Source: Alphaproteobacteria bacterium
GTDB taxonomy: Bacteria > Pseudomonadota > Alphaproteobacteria > Sphingomonadales > Sphingomonadaceae
Direction of reading: 5' to 3'
NCBI GenBank assembly: GCA_018828205.1
Contig: JAHJWA010000084.1
Span: 1 to 5,666 of the forward strand
Length of the DNA stretch: 5,666 nt
Positions within the stretch are counted from its first letter, which is position 1. Each line of letters begins with the position of its first letter. Of the stretch, positions 5,082 to 5,666 are shown piece by piece. The position numbers and the translations under genes are program-made. The notes under the pieces are model-generated. The model was given only the letters and a program-made list of their open reading frames with translations. It had not been told where the DNA came from and did no database searches.

Positions 5082-5666
5082 TTAAATCCACCCCGACAAT
5101 TCGCGCCGCAGGAGCGTCTCGAGCATGTCGAGCCCCGCGGGGGAGGTGTTGAGGCAGGACAGCGCGGCGAAGTGTTCGCCCCCGGCCTCGAGGAACTGCT
5201 CCTTGCCCTCCATCGCCAGCTCCTCGAGCGTCTCGAGACAATCGGCGGAAAAGCCCGGCGCGGCGATCGCGATCCGCTTCGTGCCCGCCTGCGCCTCTTC
5301 CTCGAGCGTGGTGTCGGTCGCGGGTTCGAGCCATTTGGCGCGGCCGAAGCGCGACTGGAAGGTGGTCCGCAGCCGCAGGCCCGGCCGGTTCAGCTTCGCC
5401 CCGAGCAGCCGCGCGGTCTTCTGGCAGTGGCAGTGATAGGGGTCACCGAGATGCAGCGTGCGTTCGGGCATGCCGTGGAAGCTCAGCAGCAGCAGTTCGG
5501 GTTCGAAGGCCAGCGCATCGATCTGGCGCCCAATATCGAGCGCCAGTGCATCGATATAGGCGGGATCGTCATGATAGGGCGGCAGCGTCCGCAGGCTTGG
5601 CTGCCAGCGCATCGCCTTGAGCGCATCGCTCGCCTTGTCGACCACGGTGGCCGTGGTGGCGCCCGA
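5082..5666 (-). CDS. hemH: Ferrochelatase HemH, C-terminal part (5' end outside window)
   Basis: Ferrochelatase inserts Fe2+ into protoporphyrin IX, the last step of the protoporphyrin-dependent heme pathway. The frame is open through the window end; the 194 visible residues begin SGATTATVVDK, matching the family's central region, so the GTG at 5645 is an internal Val and not a start. Conserved elements in order: PPYHDDPAYIDALA, the SFHGMPER block with the metal/proton-handling His (codon 5475-5477), GDPYHCHCQKTARLL, TFQSRFGRAKWLEP, and GFSADCLETLEEL with the conserved active-site Glu (codon 5232-5234), then a C-terminal CLNTSP segment. About 130-150 N-terminal residues should lie beyond the edge, judged from the usual length of 320-340. 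The stop is TAA at 5082-5084. The P450 gene starts 44 bp downstream on the same strand and could be partly co-transcribed with it. Confidence 0.96.
   Translation of the reverse strand, partial: SGATTATVVDKASDALKAMRWQPSLRTLPPYHDDPAYIDALALDIGRQIDALAFEPELLLLSFHGMPERTLHLGDPYHCHCQKTARLLGAKLNRPGLRLRTTFQSRFGRAKWLEPATDTTLEEEAQAGTKRIAIAAPGFSADCLETLEELAMEGKEQFLEAGGEHFAALSCLNTSPAGLDMLETLLRRELSGWI

Noticed and set aside
3799..5085. Long + strand open frame (428 codons) opposite the P450
   Set aside because: It is antisense to a P450 with all hallmark motifs; the translation is rich in Gly/Arg/Glu/His with no recognisable domain, as expected from the complement of GC-rich coding DNA.
5038..5334. 99-residue N-terminal extension of the P450
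   Set aside because: It runs out of frame through hemH and is Arg/Gly-rich; AAGGAG directly before the ATG at 5037 settles the start.

Overview
The window is GC-rich DNA with dense gene packing and reads as an ordinary chromosomal segment of an alphaproteobacterium. The best guess is Sphingomonadales, in the Erythrobacteraceae/Sphingomonadaceae range. This rests on protein character (a DUF1674/SDHAF4-type protein divergent from rsmB, a PhnA-like membrane protein, a soluble P450 next to hemH) and not on any rRNA or database match, so the family-level placement is inference. No mobile element, tRNA, rRNA, CRISPR array or phage gene is visible.

Left part (1-2130, all on the + strand): the 3' part of msrA (methionine sulfoxide reductase A, its N-terminus with the catalytic Cys lying outside the window); a single-pass membrane protein with an acidic linker and an unrecognised extracytoplasmic domain; a long hairpin; a GGAAC-N16-GGTT element resembling an EcfG general-stress promoter; and a four-helix, alanine-rich PhnA-like membrane protein ending in a clear intrinsic terminator. 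The msrA gene and the stress-type promoter hint at an oxidative or envelope stress neighbourhood, but the three genes seem to be separate transcription units.

Middle part (2162-3626): rsmB (16S rRNA m5C methyltransferase, - strand) and a 54-residue DUF1674/SDHAF4-family protein (+ strand, succinate dehydrogenase assembly) are divergently arranged with only 49 bp between their starts. Both starts sit in identical copies of the palindrome CATGGCCATG.

Right part (3652-5666, - strand): the 3' part of hemH (ferrochelatase) is followed after 44 bp by a complete soluble cytochrome P450. The gap holds a strong Shine-Dalgarno and an imperfect palindrome of the kind bound by TetR-family repressors. 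A heme-producing enzyme thus lies directly upstream of a heme-using one, with a possible ligand-responsive switch between them.

I found no convincing new multi-gene system. The items most worth a second look are the stress-promoter candidate, the P450 operator candidate and the unrecognised domain of the 618-1157 protein.
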